DNA of 50,784 nt from Methanothermococcus sp. (GTDB lineage: Archaea > AGJL01 > Methanococci > Methanococcales > Methanococcaceae), in the NCBI RefSeq assembly GCF_015523155.1, contig NZ_WAKW01000048.1, positions 1 to 50,784 on the forward strand. Direction: 5' to 3'. Within the stretch, counting starts at the first letter, position 1. Each line of letters begins with the position of its first letter. Positions 1 through 8,234 of this stretch are shown piece after piece. The translations under genes were made by a program, and so were the position numbers. The notes below the pieces were generated by a model. It worked only from the letters and a program-made list of their open reading frames with translations. It was not told where the DNA came from and made no database searches.

Positions 1-2
1 GA

Positions 3-46
3 ACGAAAACCTTTCGGTTTTCGTAGCCCTCGCCCTTCGGGCAAGG
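3..46. repeat. Double-hairpin repeat, copy 1
   Basis: Two adjacent palindromes: ACGAAAACC (3-11) pairs with GGTTTTCGT (16-24), and GCCC (32-35) pairs with GGGC (39-42), extended by CCT/AGG. Read on the minus strand the pair is joined by GGGCTAC, the same joint seen in copy 6 (1508-1572). The two stems facing each other across that joint differ by paired changes (ACGAAAACC versus ACAAAATCC). The piece lies at or just outside the IS right end. Confidence 0.7.
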
Positions 47-73
47 CTTCCTGACTCATAGGGGATTCTAACC

Positions 74-105
74 CAGAGATTACCTTTATATAAGGTATAA
101 CTCTG
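74..105 (-). other. Stem-loop just downstream of tnpB (IS right end, possible omega RNA scaffold)
   Basis: CAGAG (74-78) pairs with CTCTG (101-105) and ACCTT (82-86) pairs with AAGGT (92-96), giving an interrupted stem with a short loop. It begins seven bases after the tnpB stop. In IS200/IS605 elements the region across the tnpB 3' end and right end forms the guide RNA (omega RNA) and the subterminal hairpin recognised by TnpA. That role is inferred from position only. Confidence 0.45.
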
Positions 106-126
106 AGTGAATTACTCCCCTCCGTC

Positions 127-176
127 TTAAAATGGACTTCGTCCATTTTGATATTTAGCGAATCTTCGATTCGCCA
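127..176. repeat. Double-hairpin insert, copy 2 (inside tnpB)
   Basis: A 50-base insertion between the codons for VPV and DGGE at the tnpB 3' end. It contains AAAATGGAC-TTC-GTCCATTTT (129-149) and GCGAATC-TTC-GATTCGC (158-174), perfect stems of 9 and 7 bp with 3-base loops, separated by GATATTTA. Read on the minus strand its first arm matches copy 3 apart from compensating stem changes. Removing it restores the gene's end. Confidence 0.8.
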
Positions 177-384
177 AACAGGCACAACGGACTCTCCCAG
201 CCCTGATTTTAGTATATTTAGGGATGCGTTGTAATCCCTATCAATTTTCCAACCGCAGTTGGGACAAAAAAATTACCCTATCGGATAATTTTAATTTATC
301 AACAACACAACCGCAGTTGGAACACTTTTTAGAAGTATAGGAAGGATTTACAAGTATTACTTCTCTACCAGCACCTTCCGCCTT

Positions 385-439
385 TTGGCAAATCGGAGAT
401 TTGCTAAATCATAAAAATTTGCGCAGCAAATTTTTAGAT
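385..439. repeat. Double-hairpin insert, copy 3 (inside tnpB)
   Basis: A 55-base insertion between the Tyr and Lys codons before the tnpB zinc ribbon. It contains GCAAATC-GGA-GATTTGC (388-404) and AAAAATTTGC-GCA-GCAAATTTTT (413-435), with 7 and 10 bp stems and 3-base loops, joined by TAAATCAT. Its first arm and linker align with copy 2 on the opposite strand, with an A-T pair replaced by G-C on both sides of the stem. Confidence 0.8.
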
Positions 440-1120
440 GTAGAGAAGTAAGTTTATGAATTTTTTCCAAGAACTATCAAGAATATGACGGTTTAGAGTT
501 TTCTGACCTTTTCTGTTTTCAATCATGGACTTAATTTTTAAGTCTTCCAATACTATTTTATCATAATTGTTTATGTAATACCTTGATAGTTTATGAAGGA
601 AATCATTTTTCTGATTGTTTAGTTTATCATAAACCTTGATAAGTTTTAATTTGGTCTTTTTGTAGTTATTAGAACCTTTAATCTTTTTAGATAGGTTTTT
701 CTGGACTTTCTTTATTTTATCCAAAGTTTTATCAATAAACTTTGGATTTTCAAACTTATTGCCATCTGAATCGATGGTATAGCCATCGATTCCTAAATCT
801 ATACCTACAACCTTATTGGTTTTAGGTAGTGGTTTAGGTTCTTCTTCCACTTGGAAGAATGCAAACCACTTACCAGTTGATTCTTTTTTTATGATTACTC
901 CCTTAATTTCTCCTTTAATTTTTCTATGTAGTTTTATAGGAATTTCTCCTATTTTAGATAGGTAAAGTTTGTTATCCTTAATCTTAAAACCTGACTGGTT
1001 GTATTCTAATGTTTTGTAATGATTTTTAGATGATTTGAATCTTAATTTACCTACTTTATGTCCATTCTGTTTTAGTTTTCCTAATGCTTTGAGGTTGCTC
1101 CAAAGTTTATTATTCACCAT

Positions 1121-1173
1121 TTTCGAGCGTAGCGAGAAAATCGTATAAAAATCTCGAAGAGATTTTTTGAGAT
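1121..1173. repeat. Double-hairpin insert, copy 4 (inside tnpB)
   Basis: A 53-base insertion near the tnpB 5' end, between the codons for SKVLQ and MVNNK. Arm one is closed by TTTTC/GAAAA around GAGCGTAGCGA, followed by the linker TCGTATA. Arm two is AAAAATCTC (1147-1155), GAA, GAGATTTTT (1159-1167). Copy 5 (1451-1498) has the same plan with GAGCGAAGCGAA, CCGTATA and AAATCCC-GAA-GGGATTT, differing mainly by compensating stem changes. Confidence 0.8.
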
Positions 1174-1450
1174 TTGAAGGACTTTGGAATGGACTTTTTT
1201 AAGTTCAGGATTCTCCTTTTTATGCTCTGTGATTAGTTTTTGAGTATCTCCTTTGTTTAGTTCTGGGTTTTTATTTTTTTGTTCCAAAAGATAGTTATAG
1301 AGGTATCTACAAATATTTAGATGCTCTTCTATTGTTTTTCTGATTTTCCTGGATGGGCAAATCCTGAACTTGTAAGTCCTCATCATTGGTATCACAGTTT
1401 GATTACTTATAAATAGTAGTTTATGCTAAAACTATATAAATTTTGCCCGC

Positions 1451-1498
1451 ATTTCCGAGCGAAGCGAAGGAAACCGTATAAATCCCGAAGGGATTTTG
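1451..1498. repeat. Double-hairpin repeat, copy 5 (upstream of tnpB)
   Basis: TTTCC (1452-1456) pairs with GGAAA (1469-1473) around GAGCGAAGCGAA. After CCGTAT comes AAATCCC (1480-1486), GAA, GGGATTT (1490-1496). It shares the arm-one core, the CGTATA linker and the GAA loop with copy 4. It lies between tnpB and aspS and interrupts no recognised gene. Confidence 0.75.
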
Positions 1499-1507
1499 AG
1501 GATTCAT

Positions 1508-1572
1508 CCCCCCGTAGCGAAGCGGAGGGCTACAAAATCCGAAGGATTTTGTTTAATCCCTTACGGAAGGGG
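1508..1572. repeat. Double-hairpin repeat, copy 6, with a third small palindrome
   Basis: A C-rich arm (CCCCCG ... CGGAGGG, 1509-1529) is joined by CT to ACAAAATCC-GAA-GGATTTTGT (1532-1552), a perfect 9 bp stem with a 3-base loop. CCCTT-ACGG-AAGGG follows (1558-1571). The joint GAGGGCTAC matches copy 1 read on the minus strand. The repeat ends about 25 bases before the aspS stop codon and could also act in 3' end formation of the aspS transcript. Confidence 0.65.
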
Positions 1573-1596
1573 ACTTCTTGCGGAATAAGTTAAATA

Positions 1597-2913
1597 TTAT
1601 GGGGTTAATCTTTGCCTATCTCTTGGGAATAAGACGCACTCCCTAATATTTTCCTGACATGTGATTATCATCATAAATCTTTCTGCACCTAATCCCCAAC
1701 CTGCATGTGGTGGCATACCGTATTTAAATGCTTCTAAGTAGGTTCCAAAGCCTTCTGGGTTGAGTCCCATTCTTTTTATGCCTTCAACAAGTAAGTCGTA
1801 TTTGTGGTTTCTCTGAGCTCCGGATGAAATCTCCAAATCTTTATACATTAAGTCAAATGCCTTACAGAGTTTAGGGTCTTTTTGATTGGGAAGTGTATAG
1901 AATGGTCTTGTTTCAGTTGGCCAGTCTGTGATGAAATAGAATCCTTCCATGGAGTCTCCAAGTGCTTTTTCAGCGGCTCTTGAAAAGTCTTCACCCCATT
2001 CCATTTCTATTCCTTTTGAATTTACAATATCAACTGCTTCTGTGTAGGTTAATCTTGGGAATGGTGTTTCTTGAACAGTTAAATTTATACCCAATGTTTG
2101 GAACTCCTTCTGGTTATTTTCATAAAGGTCAGCAAACACATTATGGACTATCTTTTCAAGAACTTTCATTGCATCCTTTTCATCTGAGAATGACATTTCA
2201 CAGTCAATTGATATAGCCTCGTTTAAGTGTCTTCTTGTGTTGTGTTCCTCTGCCCTGAATATAGGACCAATTTCAAACACTCTGTCAAATCCTGCTGCCA
2301 TCATCATCTGCTTGTATAACTGCGGACTTTGACCTAAAAATGCCTCTCTCTCAAAGTAGGATATAGGAAATAATTCTGTTCCTCCCTCTGTTGCACTTGC
2401 CACAAGCTTTGGGGTATTTACTTCAATAAATCCACTGTCATAAAATGTATCCCTTACTGATTTGAACATTTCAGACCTTAATCTAAATAATGCCTGTATT
2501 TTTGGTCTTCTTAAATCCAAAAATCTTTTGTCCAATCTTGTGTCAATATCCGCAGGAACCTTCTCTGATGGGTCTAATGGAAGGGGGGTATCTGCCTTGT
2601 TCAATATTCTAATTTCAATTGGTATTACTTCATATCCTGCTGGTGCCTTTTCATTTGCCACAACCTTTCCTTTTATAGCGAGAACATCCTCTCTCCCTAC
2701 GGATTTTGCAGTTGCAAATACCTCTTCGGATACCTTTTGCTTAGGAACTACTATTTGGACTGTACCCTCTCTATCTCTCAATATGATAAATACCAATTTT
2801 CCCAATTTTCTTATGGAATGAGCCCATCCCATAATAATAATTTCTTCATCGTTCATTTCTGGTGTTATTTCATTTGAAAAATGTGTTCTTCTCCAATCTC
2901 CTAATACATACAT
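1597..2913 (-). CDS. aspS: Aspartyl-tRNA synthetase, predicted non-discriminating (Asp/Asn)
   Basis: Class IIb synthetase of 438 residues. An N-terminal OB-fold anticodon domain (about 1-105) is followed by the catalytic domain with motif 2 (FRAEEHNT) and motif 3 (GLGAERFMM) near the C-terminus. The start is set at 2913 because GGATGAT lies just upstream; a 20-residue extension is possible but lacks the family N-terminus. His32 (GWAHS) and Pro91 (KAPAG) occupy the two anticodon-domain positions that are Trp and Lys in tRNA-Asp-specific archaeal enzymes. That pattern is typical of non-discriminating enzymes that also charge tRNA-Asn for GatCAB amidation. It is transcribed alone, with a promoter candidate at 2991-3009. 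Confidence 0.95.
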   Translation of the reverse strand: MYVLGDWRRTHFSNEITPEMNDEEIIIMGWAHSIRKLGKLVFIILRDREGTVQIVVPKQKVSEEVFATAKSVGREDVLAIKGKVVANEKAPAGYEVIPIEIRILNKADTPLPLDPSEKVPADIDTRLDKRFLDLRRPKIQALFRLRSEMFKSVRDTFYDSGFIEVNTPKLVASATEGGTELFPISYFEREAFLGQSPQLYKQMMMAAGFDRVFEIGPIFRAEEHNTRRHLNEAISIDCEMSFSDEKDAMKVLEKIVHNVFADLYENNQKEFQTLGINLTVQETPFPRLTYTEAVDIVNSKGIEMEWGEDFSRAAEKALGDSMEGFYFITDWPTETRPFYTLPNQKDPKLCKAFDLMYKDLEISSGAQRNHKYDLLVEGIKRMGLNPEGFGTYLEAFKYGMPPHAGWGLGAERFMMIITCQENIRECVLFPRDRQRLTP

Positions 2914-2990
2914 ATTATCATCCTTTTTTATTTTTAAATGTATATTTTTGATTATGATGATAAGAATTAACATAATTTAAAAGTAATTTA

Positions 2991-3009
2991 CATTATAAAT
3001 AATTTTTCG
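2991..3009 (-). promoter_or_regulatory. Candidate promoter of aspS (BRE plus TATA)
   Basis: On the minus strand CGAAAAATTATTTATAATG reads as a BRE-like CGAAAAA followed by the TATA-like ATTTATAA. The predicted start of transcription is about 25 bases further, near 2970, giving a leader of roughly 55 bases before the aspS ATG at 2913. Confidence 0.5.
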
Positions 3010-3070
3010 TTAATTTTTATAATTTTATTTTTTATTTTTATTTTTTTACTTTATGCTCATATTTTTTTCA

Positions 3071-4045
3071 TTATATTTTATTCCCATTGGGATAGATTAT
3101 ACCCTTCTCGGTAATTATTCCCGTAATTAATTCCGGCGGCGTGCTATCAAAGGCATAGTTATATGCCGAAACCCCTTCTGGAATTATTCTAACACCGTCT
3201 ATATATATAACCTCATTTTCATCCCTTTCTTCAATTACAATATCATCTAAATCATTTTTGAAGTCAAATGTTGAATAAGGGACTGCCACATAAAAGGGTA
3301 TGTTGTGGTATTTTGCAAGAACCGCAAGGGAATAAGTACCTATTTTATTAAATACAGTATAATCCTTTAAAACTCTATCTGCCCCAACTATAATTTTATC
3401 AACCATCCCCTTTTTCATTAAAAAACCCGCGGTATTGTCGGAAATTACTTTAACTGGAATACCTTCATAGTTAAGCTCAAATGCCGTTAACTTTGCACCT
3501 TGAAGTCTTGGTCTTGTTTCATCTGCTATAACATTGATTTTTTTGTTATTGTAGTGTGCAAACCTGATAACACTTAAAGCTGTCCCATATGCCGAAGTTG
3601 CAAGAGCTCCTGCATTGCAATGTGTTAAAATGGTATCTCCATCATCAATAATTTTTTCCCCGATTTTCCCTATTTTCCTACATACTTCAATATCTTCTTC
3701 GTGAATCTTTTTTGCTTCGTTCAATATGGATTTATTGCTTTTATATGCATCCATACACCTATCCAAAGCCCAAAACAAATTTACAGCAGTTGGTCGTGTG
3801 TTTTTTAACTCATTGTATGCCTTTTCCATATCGTCGTTATTTAATTCAGCAAGTGCCATACCGTATGCTGCGGACACCCCTATTGCAGGAGCTCCTCTTA
3901 CAACCATATCCTTTATAGCAAATGCCACATCATTGTAATCTTTGCATGTGAAGTATTCCAATCTATTTGGGAGTTTTCTCTGGTCAATCAATATCAACTG
4001 GTTATTTTTGTCATCCCATATTATAGGTCTTAAATCTCTATCCAT
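3071..4045 (-). CDS. mtnA: S-methyl-5-thioribose-1-phosphate isomerase family (MtnA/eIF2B-like)
   Basis: A 324-residue protein of the MtnA/eIF2B-alpha fold. Family motifs are VVRGAPAIGVSAAYG near residues 48-62, THCNAGALATSAYGTAL with the catalytic Cys near 141-157, and VGADRV with the catalytic Asp near 220. MtnA isomerises methylthioribose 1-phosphate to the ribulose form in methionine salvage. Methanococci lack a classical complete pathway, so the archaeal enzyme may act on related 5-deoxypentose phosphates from S-adenosylmethionine by-products; this is known for the family rather than visible here. It stands alone, divergent from the methanogenesis-marker gene at 4224. Confidence 0.85.
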   Translation of the reverse strand: MDRDLRPIIWDDKNNQLILIDQRKLPNRLEYFTCKDYNDVAFAIKDMVVRGAPAIGVSAAYGMALAELNNDDMEKAYNELKNTRPTAVNLFWALDRCMDAYKSNKSILNEAKKIHEEDIEVCRKIGKIGEKIIDDGDTILTHCNAGALATSAYGTALSVIRFAHYNNKKINVIADETRPRLQGAKLTAFELNYEGIPVKVISDNTAGFLMKKGMVDKIIVGADRVLKDYTVFNKIGTYSLAVLAKYHNIPFYVAVPYSTFDFKNDLDDIVIEERDENEVIYIDGVRIIPEGVSAYNYAFDSTPPELITGIITEKGIIYPNGNKI

Positions 4046-4223
4046 ATAATCGCCTTTTTTATTTTTTTAATCGCTATGTTTATCTATTAATTATATTTTT
4101 AATTCATATATTCATGTATTTACATTTTTAATTTATCCTATATATCATATATTATATATTATGACTGATACTTTTATCTATATTTGTTATTTATAAATGA
4201 ATATAATCTATGGAGGAAATAAA

Positions 4224-4682
4224 ATGTGGGAAAATGCACCATCTCATATATGCAGAGGAGGAGATTTAAGAGGTCTTGCCTTTTGCTGCCCTCCTATAAA
4301 GGGCTGTCCAATTTATCGTGCATTAAATGTATTAAAAATGACCCCTAAAGAATTCATAAAAATAAAAGAGGATTTTGGAAAAAAAACACGACTTGGAAAA
4401 GGTAAAAACACCTGCTTTGGTAGTTTAGTGTGGTGCTGTAAAATAACAAAACCTTGCCCATTTAGAGATGCAGAACTTTTAAAAATTGGAATGGATAAAG
4501 AAGAATACATGGATTTAAAAAAAGATCTTGCTGAGGAAATTTTAAAAAATTCAAAATTCTTTGAGGAAGCCGTGGAATTTTTTGAAAAAAAAGGATTTAA
4601 AAAGGAAGACATTGAAAAGGCATTGCTTGAAACAGGTGATTTAAAAAAGACTTTTGATTTATTAAAAAAATTAAAAAAATAG
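4224..4682 (+). CDS. Methanogenesis marker protein 9 family (eight-Cys domain)
   Basis: A 152-residue protein started at 4224, directly after GGAGG; an upstream in-frame ATG at 4197 is rejected. The first 75 residues carry two copies of a cysteine motif, FCCPPIKGC and WCCKITKPC, plus further Cys (CRGGDLRG and NTCFG). This is the hallmark of the domain found only in methanogens and thought to bind metal. Residues from about 90 to the end form a lysine-rich helical tail with a UBA-like look ([19 protein letters not shown]). The domain's exact function is unknown; a role tied to methanogenesis is inferred from its distribution. A TATA-like ATTTATAA lies at about 4187-4195. Confidence 0.8.
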   Translation: MWENAPSHICRGGDLRGLAFCCPPIKGCPIYRALNVLKMTPKEFIKIKEDFGKKTRLGKGKNTCFGSLVWCCKITKPCPFRDAELLKIGMDKEEYMDLKKDLAEEILKNSKFFEEAVEFFEKKGFKKEDIEKALLETGDLKKTFDLLKKLKK

Positions 4683-4699
4683 AAATAGAAAATAAATAA

Positions 4700-5623
4700 C
4701 TATCCATAATATATTTTTAAAGCCTCATCAACTGTTTTATTTTCAATAGTAATGGCATATATTGCATTACACATTCTTACAGCTTGTTCGTATGGTTTTT
4801 GATGGATATTTCTACCTGTTGCATTTCCCGCTGCACCACTTATATGTATTTGGTCATACAACCTCTGCAAAAATGCCTCTGGGTTTATGGAGCTTCCACC
4901 TGCACAAACTACCTTTGTTCTTCCTGCGGCTAAAACTGCCTCCTTAAATGCTTCGGCAGGATTTTCACATTCGGGATAATTGACCTTAACAAAATCTGCC
5001 CCTAAACATGCCCCAACACCTGTGGCTCCCGCTATTAAATGAGGGTCCTTTTCGTTTTTAACCGCCTTTCCTCTTGGGTATATCCACAATATAGCAATTA
5101 ATCCATTTTTATGGGCGTTATATATTATTCTTGAAGCCTCAGAAAGCATCTCATGTTCAAATTCACTTCCTAAATATATTGTATATCCCACTCCTAAAAT
5201 ATTTAGTCCAGAGTTATTTTTAAACTCCACAACATCATTTAAATCAACCAATGCCTTACTTATAGGGTCTCTTTGGGATGTTTTAACAAGATTTGTTTTT
5301 GAATTTATTTTAACTACATAGTTTATATTTTTATAATCTACACCATATCTAGCTATTAATCCCAACTGAGTAGCAAATGCCCCTATTTTTGAATTTGAAG
5401 CTACTTTGAAAAAATGCTCAGGAGTGGCATCGTCCTTTGATATGCCTTCACCATAAAAATCATCATTTAAATGCTCTATTTTTTGGTCGCCTGCAAAAAG
5501 CATTAACCTTCCAGTATTTTTTGTTAATTCAAGGTAATTTTTTATATATTCTTCCTTTTTATTTGCCGGAACATCTGCTGGAATTAACACATCTTTTTTT
5601 GACAATATTTTGATATTTTCCAT
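4700..5623 (-). CDS. DhnA/DeoC-type class I aldolase, fructose-bisphosphate aldolase-like (MJ1585-like)
   Basis: A 307-residue TIM-barrel aldolase. LMLFAGDQKIEHLN opens the barrel, DFVKVNYPE near residue 212 supplies the Schiff-base lysine, and VCAGGSS plus HISGAAGNATGRNI form the phosphate site. The related M. jannaschii MJ1585 works in the methanogen route to 6-deoxy-5-ketofructose 1-phosphate, a precursor of aromatic amino acids, through aldolase/transaldolase chemistry. The next gene upstream on the same strand is chorismate synthase, so an aromatic-pathway link is reasonable but inferred. GAGGGG precedes the ATG. Confidence 0.85.
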   Translation of the reverse strand: MENIKILSKKDVLIPADVPANKKEEYIKNYLELTKNTGRLMLFAGDQKIEHLNDDFYGEGISKDDATPEHFFKVASNSKIGAFATQLGLIARYGVDYKNINYVVKINSKTNLVKTSQRDPISKALVDLNDVVEFKNNSGLNILGVGYTIYLGSEFEHEMLSEASRIIYNAHKNGLIAILWIYPRGKAVKNEKDPHLIAGATGVGACLGADFVKVNYPECENPAEAFKEAVLAAGRTKVVCAGGSSINPEAFLQRLYDQIHISGAAGNATGRNIHQKPYEQAVRMCNAIYAITIENKTVDEALKIYYG

Positions 5624-5709
5624 AAAACCCCTCTATATTTTTGAATTTATATATTATTATTGTTGTAGTTTAATATAAAGCTTTTACCTCTCCCACTATA
5701 TATTTTTTT

Positions 5710-6834
5710 CTATTTTGATAATCTGCAAGGGTGAATAAAACCCCCTTTAATCATCAAATCTGAAAGTGTAATGGCAACCATAGATTCTAAAACAGGAATT
5801 GCCCTTGGAACAATTATTGGGTCATGCCTTCCACCAATTTTTATCTCTTGATTTTCACCTGTTTTTACATTAACAGTATTTTGGATTTTTGAAATTGATG
5901 GTGTTGGCTTAATTGCCACTCTTAAAACAAGTGGAGCTCCGCAACTTATGCCACCCAATATTCCACCGCAGTTATTTGTTTTTAGTTGTAGTTTTCCACC
6001 ATCGTAATAATATTCATCGTTCATCTCGCTTCCATAGAGCTCTGCACTTTCAAAACCTCTTCCTATCTCCACGCCCTTAACTGCATTTATATTCATCATG
6101 GCACTTGCGAGCTCTCCACTGAGTTTTCCAAATATTGGATTGCCCACGCCTGCGGGAACATTTAATGCCACCAATTCCACAATTCCCCCAACGCTATCTT
6201 TGTTTTCCATGGCATCAAGTACATAATCCTTCATTTCATCAGAATTTGAAGATGGGCATCTCAATGGATTATTTTCGATTTTTTCAACTATATTGTCAAT
6301 GTTATTTGGATTAAATATCTCGGGTTTTGAATAGTAGTTAAAATCTCCTTCAATTTTTCCAATTTTCACAGCATATCCTACTATTTTAATGTTGTAGGTA
6401 TAATCTAAAAGTTTTTTTGCAACTGCACCGCCTATAACATGTCCTATTGTGGTTCTTCCACTGCTCCTTCCTCCTCCGCGATAGTCGTAATTTCCATATT
6501 TTACGCCGTAGGTAAAATCGGCATGCCCGGGTCTTGGTGTGTCCTTTATCTTACTGTAATCCTTTGATTTTTGATTTCTATTATAGACTAATGCTGAAAT
6601 TGGAGTTCCCGTTGTTTTTCCTTCAAAAACTCCCGAAAGTAATTCAACTTCATCTGCCTCCTTTCGTGGTGTGGAAAAAAGACTGTATCCCGGTCTCCTT
6701 CTGTTGAGCTCCTTTTGTATATCCTCCTCTGTAAGAGGTAAATTTGATGGACATCCGTCAATTACCGCACCAAGTGCTTTTCCATGACTCTCTCCCCATG
6801 TCGTTACTCTAAACATCTTTCCAAATGTATTCAT
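5710..6834 (-). CDS. aroC: Chorismate synthase
   Basis: A 374-residue enzyme converting 5-enolpyruvylshikimate 3-phosphate to chorismate with reduced FMN. It begins MNTFGKMFRVTTWGESHG, and WGESHGKALGAVIDGCP is the family's first signature. RPGHADFTYGVKYG and the arginine-rich RGGGRSSGRTT follow, with GGRHDP near the end. Length and motif order are normal. The start is supported by GGTGGTATT upstream. It lies between the DhnA-type aldolase and pyruvate kinase on the same strand. Confidence 0.97.
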   Translation of the reverse strand: MNTFGKMFRVTTWGESHGKALGAVIDGCPSNLPLTEEDIQKELNRRRPGYSLFSTPRKEADEVELLSGVFEGKTTGTPISALVYNRNQKSKDYSKIKDTPRPGHADFTYGVKYGNYDYRGGGRSSGRTTIGHVIGGAVAKKLLDYTYNIKIVGYAVKIGKIEGDFNYYSKPEIFNPNNIDNIVEKIENNPLRCPSSNSDEMKDYVLDAMENKDSVGGIVELVALNVPAGVGNPIFGKLSGELASAMMNINAVKGVEIGRGFESAELYGSEMNDEYYYDGGKLQLKTNNCGGILGGISCGAPLVLRVAIKPTPSISKIQNTVNVKTGENQEIKIGGRHDPIIVPRAIPVLESMVAITLSDLMIKGGFIHPCRLSK

Positions 6835-6884
6835 AATACCACCATAATTTATAATTATGTATAGTATAAATATTTTTTATTTTA

Positions 6885-8234
6885 TTATCTTTTTATAACT
6901 TCAACCTTAATCACATTGGTCTTTTTCTTGCCAATTGGATGGCCCAGCGTGGTTATATATATGCCTTCGTCAATCATACTTTCTGCTACCTTCTTTGATA
7001 TTTCCAATATATCATCCATATTATTTACTTCATCAACATGGTAAGGAACCACACCCCAAACAAGCCTTAATTTTTTAAATGTTTCCATCTTTGGAGTTAG
7101 AGCTATTATCGGAACATTTGGTCTAAACTTTGATATAAGCATGGCACTTTTTCCAGACCATGTTGGTGTCATTATTATCTTTGGATTTAATTTTGTGTAA
7201 AGGGTGTATGTAGCATGTGCTATGCCCGTTGAAATAGATGAGCACTCCAAATTAGTTTTTACAGCGAATTTTTCCATATTCTGTTCTGAAATTTTTGCAA
7301 CCTTGTTCATAACTTTTATAGCCTCTATTGGATATTTTCCAATTGCCGTTTCATTGGATAGCATCAAACAATCCGTTCCGTCAAATATGGCATTTGCAAT
7401 ATCTGTTATCTCTGCCCTTGTAGGGTATGGATTAGACACCATTGAATCAAGCATTTGAGTGGCAGTTATTGTCAGTTTTCCCCATTTATTTGTAATATTT
7501 ATTATATTTTTTTGTTCTATTGGTAGGTATTCAATAGGAATTTCGACACCTAAATCCCCCCTAGCAACCATGACGCCATCCGAATATTCTGCTATTTCAA
7601 CTATATTTCTTAATCCCTCTTTCGTCTCTATTTTAGCTATTACGGAAGTATCTCCCCCATATTCATATATTATATTTCTTAAATTGATTATATCATTCTT
7701 GTTTCTAACAAAAGACAGTGCTATGTATTCAAAATCATGTTTAATGGCAAATTTTATGTTTTCTATATCTTCATTGGATATTATAGGCATTTTTAAATGA
7801 GTATCCGGCAGATTTACACCCATTCCCTCTTTTACAGTGCCACCAATTAATACCTCAGAATATATTAAATTATCTTTTATTTCTTTTACCCTTAATTTTA
7901 TCTTTCCATCGTTTATAAGTATAAAATGTCCTTCTTCTGTTTCATCTACTGGATGGTATGTTAATATTATATCTTTTCCAATTACGAACTCATCCCCACT
8001 TTTTAGCTCTGACTTAAATGTCTTTTTTATTCTTATTTTGTTCCCCTTTAAATCCATTAGTTTTGCAATGTTGTTTTTCTCTAAAATATCCAGATATTTT
8101 TTAATATCTTCAACATTGGTATGAGACATGTTGAATCTAATACCATCTATCAGTTTAACTACATCTTTTAATTTATTTTCAATTGACGGTCCCATTGTTA
8201 TCAATATTTTTGTTTTACGGTCCAAATTTTTCAT
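6885..8234 (-). CDS. pyk: Pyruvate kinase
   Basis: A 449-residue enzyme making ATP and pyruvate from phosphoenolpyruvate. It starts with TKILITMGPS, has the substrate and metal site VIAKIETKEGL followed by VMVARGDLGVEIP, and shows KWGKLTITATQMLDSM. The C-terminal allosteric-type domain runs from about residue 330. GAGGGG lies ahead of the ATG. The 50-base gap to aroC could allow co-transcription, with pyk first. Confidence 0.96.
   Translation of the reverse strand: MKNLDRKTKILITMGPSIENKLKDVVKLIDGIRFNMSHTNVEDIKKYLDILEKNNIAKLMDLKGNKIRIKKTFKSELKSGDEFVIGKDIILTYHPVDETEEGHFILINDGKIKLRVKEIKDNLIYSEVLIGGTVKEGMGVNLPDTHLKMPIISNEDIENIKFAIKHDFEYIALSFVRNKNDIINLRNIIYEYGGDTSVIAKIETKEGLRNIVEIAEYSDGVMVARGDLGVEIPIEYLPIEQKNIINITNKWGKLTITATQMLDSMVSNPYPTRAEITDIANAIFDGTDCLMLSNETAIGKYPIEAIKVMNKVAKISEQNMEKFAVKTNLECSSISTGIAHATYTLYTKLNPKIIMTPTWSGKSAMLISKFRPNVPIIALTPKMETFKKLRLVWGVVPYHVDEVNNMDDILEISKKVAESMIDEGIYITTLGHPIGKKKTNVIKVEVIKR

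Larger units (their letters stand above)
112..1386 (-). pseudogene. tnpB: tnpB (RuvC-like, RNA-guided nuclease family), interrupted by three inserts and a frameshift
   Basis: The pieces translate as a TnpB: an N-terminal part beginning MMRTYKFRICPS, a RuvC-like core with GIDLGIDG (first catalytic Asp) and VLEDLKI (catalytic Glu), a zinc ribbon with KKCSNCG and CPNCGW, and DRDYNASLN with the last catalytic Asp. It ends VPVDGGE. Reading is broken by short double-hairpin inserts at 1121-1173, 385-439 and 127-176, and by one extra T in a T-run near 267-274 inside the zinc ribbon. Removing 53+55+50+1 bases leaves 1116 bases, exactly 371 codons plus a stop and a normal TnpB length, which strongly supports this reconstruction. 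Intact TnpB is an RNA-guided DNA nuclease that promotes retention of its own element; this copy cannot make the full protein. The start is either of two adjacent ATGs at 1386 and 1383. Confidence 0.9.
26..1450 (-). mobile_element. IS200/IS605-family element carrying only a dead tnpB
   Basis: The region holds a single tnpB-type gene on the minus strand and no tnpA. Just past the tnpB stop is a stem-loop (74-105) of the kind seen at IS200/IS605 right ends. On the other side, TATA-like stretches near 1408-1416 and 1431-1440 could drive tnpB. The element ends are approximate, because the outer DNA on both sides is occupied by short palindromic repeats and the window starts only 25 bases beyond. 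With no transposase visible and tnpB broken, the copy could move only if helped in trans. Confidence 0.65.

Noticed and set aside
271-290. A palindrome-like stretch in the tnpB zinc ribbon that could be another hairpin insert
   Set aside because: It is normal coding sequence (KLSDR and the following residues) when one T is removed, and its stem contains a mismatch.
2462-2821. A 119-residue plus-strand open frame opposite aspS
   Set aside because: It lies wholly within the clear AspRS gene on the other strand, has no ribosome binding site and has the Ser/Phe-rich composition typical of antisense frames.
7204-8124. Three consecutive plus-strand frames opposite pyk
   Set aside because: They are antisense shadows of pyruvate kinase, with no ribosome binding sites and no recognisable domains.
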